Assembly: GCA_937906775.1 (NCBI GenBank)
Contig: CALCUD010000028.1
Span: 1-13,366, forward strand
DNA from: an uncultured Clostridia bacterium
GTDB taxonomy: Bacteria > Bacillota > Clostridia > Christensenellales > Aristaeellaceae
Reading direction: 5' to 3'
Length of the DNA stretch: 13,366 nucleotides
Shown: piece by piece, positions 12,129-13,366 of the stretch
Layout of the letters: the number at the start of each line of letters is the position of its first letter
How positions within the stretch are numbered: the stretch's first letter is position 1
Position numbers and translations under genes: made by a program
Notes under the pieces: model-generated
The model's database searches: none
Seen by the model: only the letters and a program-made list of their open reading frames with translations
Told to the model about the DNA's origin: nothing

Positions 12129-13366
12129 TTATTCCTCGTCACCGATGGTATCCCGGACGGAAACAGTCACCTTGCGGTCATAGCAGGCGAACACGTTTTT
12201 CACGAAGTCCTGGTCCAGCTTCTTTGTCAGCAGGCTGACGGCAGGTACGATGATCAGCCCGGCCAGCATGCAGAACGCTCCGCAATTGATGGGGCTCTGC
12301 AGGATCGCCGGGAATACGTTCGGACAAAGAACATCAAGGAGCATGACAACGACAGAGAAGAAGAAACTGGCCATGCATCCCGCGGTATTGGCCCGTTTCG
12401 AATACAGACCGTAGAGGAACGGCGCGAGGAAGGCTCCGGCCAGCGTTCCCCAGGAAATGCCCATCATCTGCGCAATGAAGTTCTTTCCCGTGCTCCGGTA
12501 CTGGAAAATAGCCAGCGCCACAGAAATGGCGATGAAGACGCCGATCAGCGCACGCATCGTCAGCAGCTGCTTCTTCTCTTCCATCTTTTTATCCTTTTTC
12601 AGATCCTTCAGGAAGTCCAGCGTCAGCGTGGAGCTGGAAACCAGAACCAGAGAAGACAGGGTGGACATGGAAGCGCTCAGAACCAGCACGATTACAATAG
12701 CGATCAGTACGGGAGAGAGAGTCTGAAGCATACTCGGAACGATCGCGTCAAACCCGCCCTGCGCGATACGCTCGGCGTCGGTCATGAACAGGCGTCCGAA
12801 GCCGCCCAGGAAATAACAGCCGCCGGCAACCACAATGGCAAAGGCAGTGGAAATGATCATACCCTTGGAAATATTCTTTTCACTCTTGATCGCGTAGAAC
12901 TTCTGCACCATCTGCGGAAGACCCCAGGTACCCAGACTGGTCAGGATCATGACCCCCAGCAGACTGGTCGGATCCGGTCCGAAGAAAGAAGCAAAAATGC
13001 CCGGAACAGTGCCGTTCACCGTTTCCGGATCGCTGACGGCAGCCAACGCAGTCAGAGATCCCATGAAGCCGCCGTTTACATTCAGAACAGCTATCACGAC
13101 CGCCACAATGCCGCCCAGCATAACGATTCCCTGAATGAAGTCGTTGATCGCGGTAGCCATGTAACCGCCGGCGATCACATAGACCGCGGTCAGAACCGCC
13201 ATCACGATCACGCACACTTCGTACGGAATGTCGAACGCCATCGCGAACAGACGGCTGAGTCCGTTATACAGGGAGGCAGTATAGGGGATCAGGAAGATGA
13301 AAATGATGATGCTGGAGAGGAGCCGCAGCGACGGGGCACTAAACCGGGCGGCGAAGAACTCCGGCA
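12129..13366 (-). CDS. Sodium:solute symporter (SSS family, PutP-like), C-terminal part
   Basis: Integral membrane carrier using the sodium gradient; 411 residues are in the window, and the frame stays open to the right edge, so the N-terminus is missing. Family landmarks: PEFFAARF at the window edge, IAGGYMATAINDFIQGIVM (the SSF signature region after the central helices), GTWGLPQMVQKFYAIKSEKN (PutP-like loop preceding a helix) and SASMSTLSSLVLVSSSTLTLDFL, whose M-S-T-x-S-S...S-S pattern matches the sodium-site helix of PutP. About ten membrane helices are visible. The loop KDLKKDKKMEEKKQ is cytoplasmic by charge. The C-terminal tail is short (FACYDRKVTVSVRDTIGDEE). Solute is unknown: proline, sugars, sialic acid and pantothenate are all transported by relatives. 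Confidence 0.93.
   Translation of the reverse strand, partial: PEFFAARFSAPSLRLLSSIIIFIFLIPYTASLYNGLSRLFAMAFDIPYEVCVIVMAVLTAVYVIAGGYMATAINDFIQGIVMLGGIVAVVIAVLNVNGGFMGSLTALAAVSDPETVNGTVPGIFASFFGPDPTSLLGVMILTSLGTWGLPQMVQKFYAIKSEKNISKGMIISTAFAIVVAGGCYFLGGFGRLFMTDAERIAQGGFDAIVPSMLQTLSPVLIAIVIVLVLSASMSTLSSLVLVSSSTLTLDFLKDLKKDKKMEEKKQLLTMRALIGVFIAISVALAIFQYRSTGKNFIAQMMGISWGTLAGAFLAPFLYGLYSKRANTAGCMASFFFSVVVMLLDVLCPNVFPAILQSPINCGAFCMLAGLIIVPAVSLLTKKLDQDFVKNVFACYDRKVTVSVRDTIGDEE

Noticed and set aside
1..13366. CRISPR array, insertion sequence or phage module
   Set aside because: No spaced direct repeats, transposase motifs, terminal inverted repeats or phage genes were seen.

Overview
The window reads as chromosomal DNA of a low-to-mid GC Bacillota/Clostridia-type bacterium. 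The evidence is a Firmicute-type signal peptide and SH3-repeat secretome, strong GGAGG ribosome binding sites, sigma-A style TTGACA-N17-TATAAT promoters, and U-tailed hairpin terminators. Protein flavour (small secreted SH3 proteins, XRE regulator with a Cys-Pro-Ile-Gly motif, cytosolic GH27 glycosidase) suggests an uncultured gut or rumen Clostridia such as the Christensenellales. That placement is inference only. Nearly everything is on the minus strand, so the window is best read from right to left.

Right edge to left: the C-terminal part of a PutP-like sodium:solute symporter (12129-13366, cut by the window edge) with a hairpin after it; an ADP-ribosylglycohydrolase (11205-12008); tRNA-Ser(CGA) with its own promoter and terminator (11040-11128); a roughly 415-nt gap carrying a promoter and a long leader for a secreted SH3 protein (9041-10585); then a promoter, a tiny coupled ORF (8755-8835) and a flavodoxin-like protein (8261-8758).

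The most interesting element lies at 7988-8206. A near-perfect promoter (TTGACA-N17-TATACT) drives a 32-codon ORF, which is followed by an intrinsic terminator and then two overlapping GNAT acetyltransferase genes (7490-7960 and a double-GNAT 6493-7509). The last codons of the small ORF are complementary (11 consecutive bases, then 5 more across a small internal loop) to the 5' arm of the terminator. This is the architecture of a ribosome-controlled transcription attenuator: leader peptide, antiterminator, terminator, acetyltransferase operon.

The only plus-strand gene (5437-6474) encodes a secreted protein made almost wholly of about ten 32-residue repeats. It is divergent from a P-loop kinase / 57-aa small-protein pair (4560-5284) that ends in a clear terminator. 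The left third is one tightly packed minus-strand cluster: cytosolic GH27 glycosidase, secreted C39-like cysteine peptidase with SH3 domains, XRE-type regulator, small exported protein, and finally dnaE (its N-terminal PHP domain only, cut by the left edge). No mobile element, CRISPR array or rRNA was seen.
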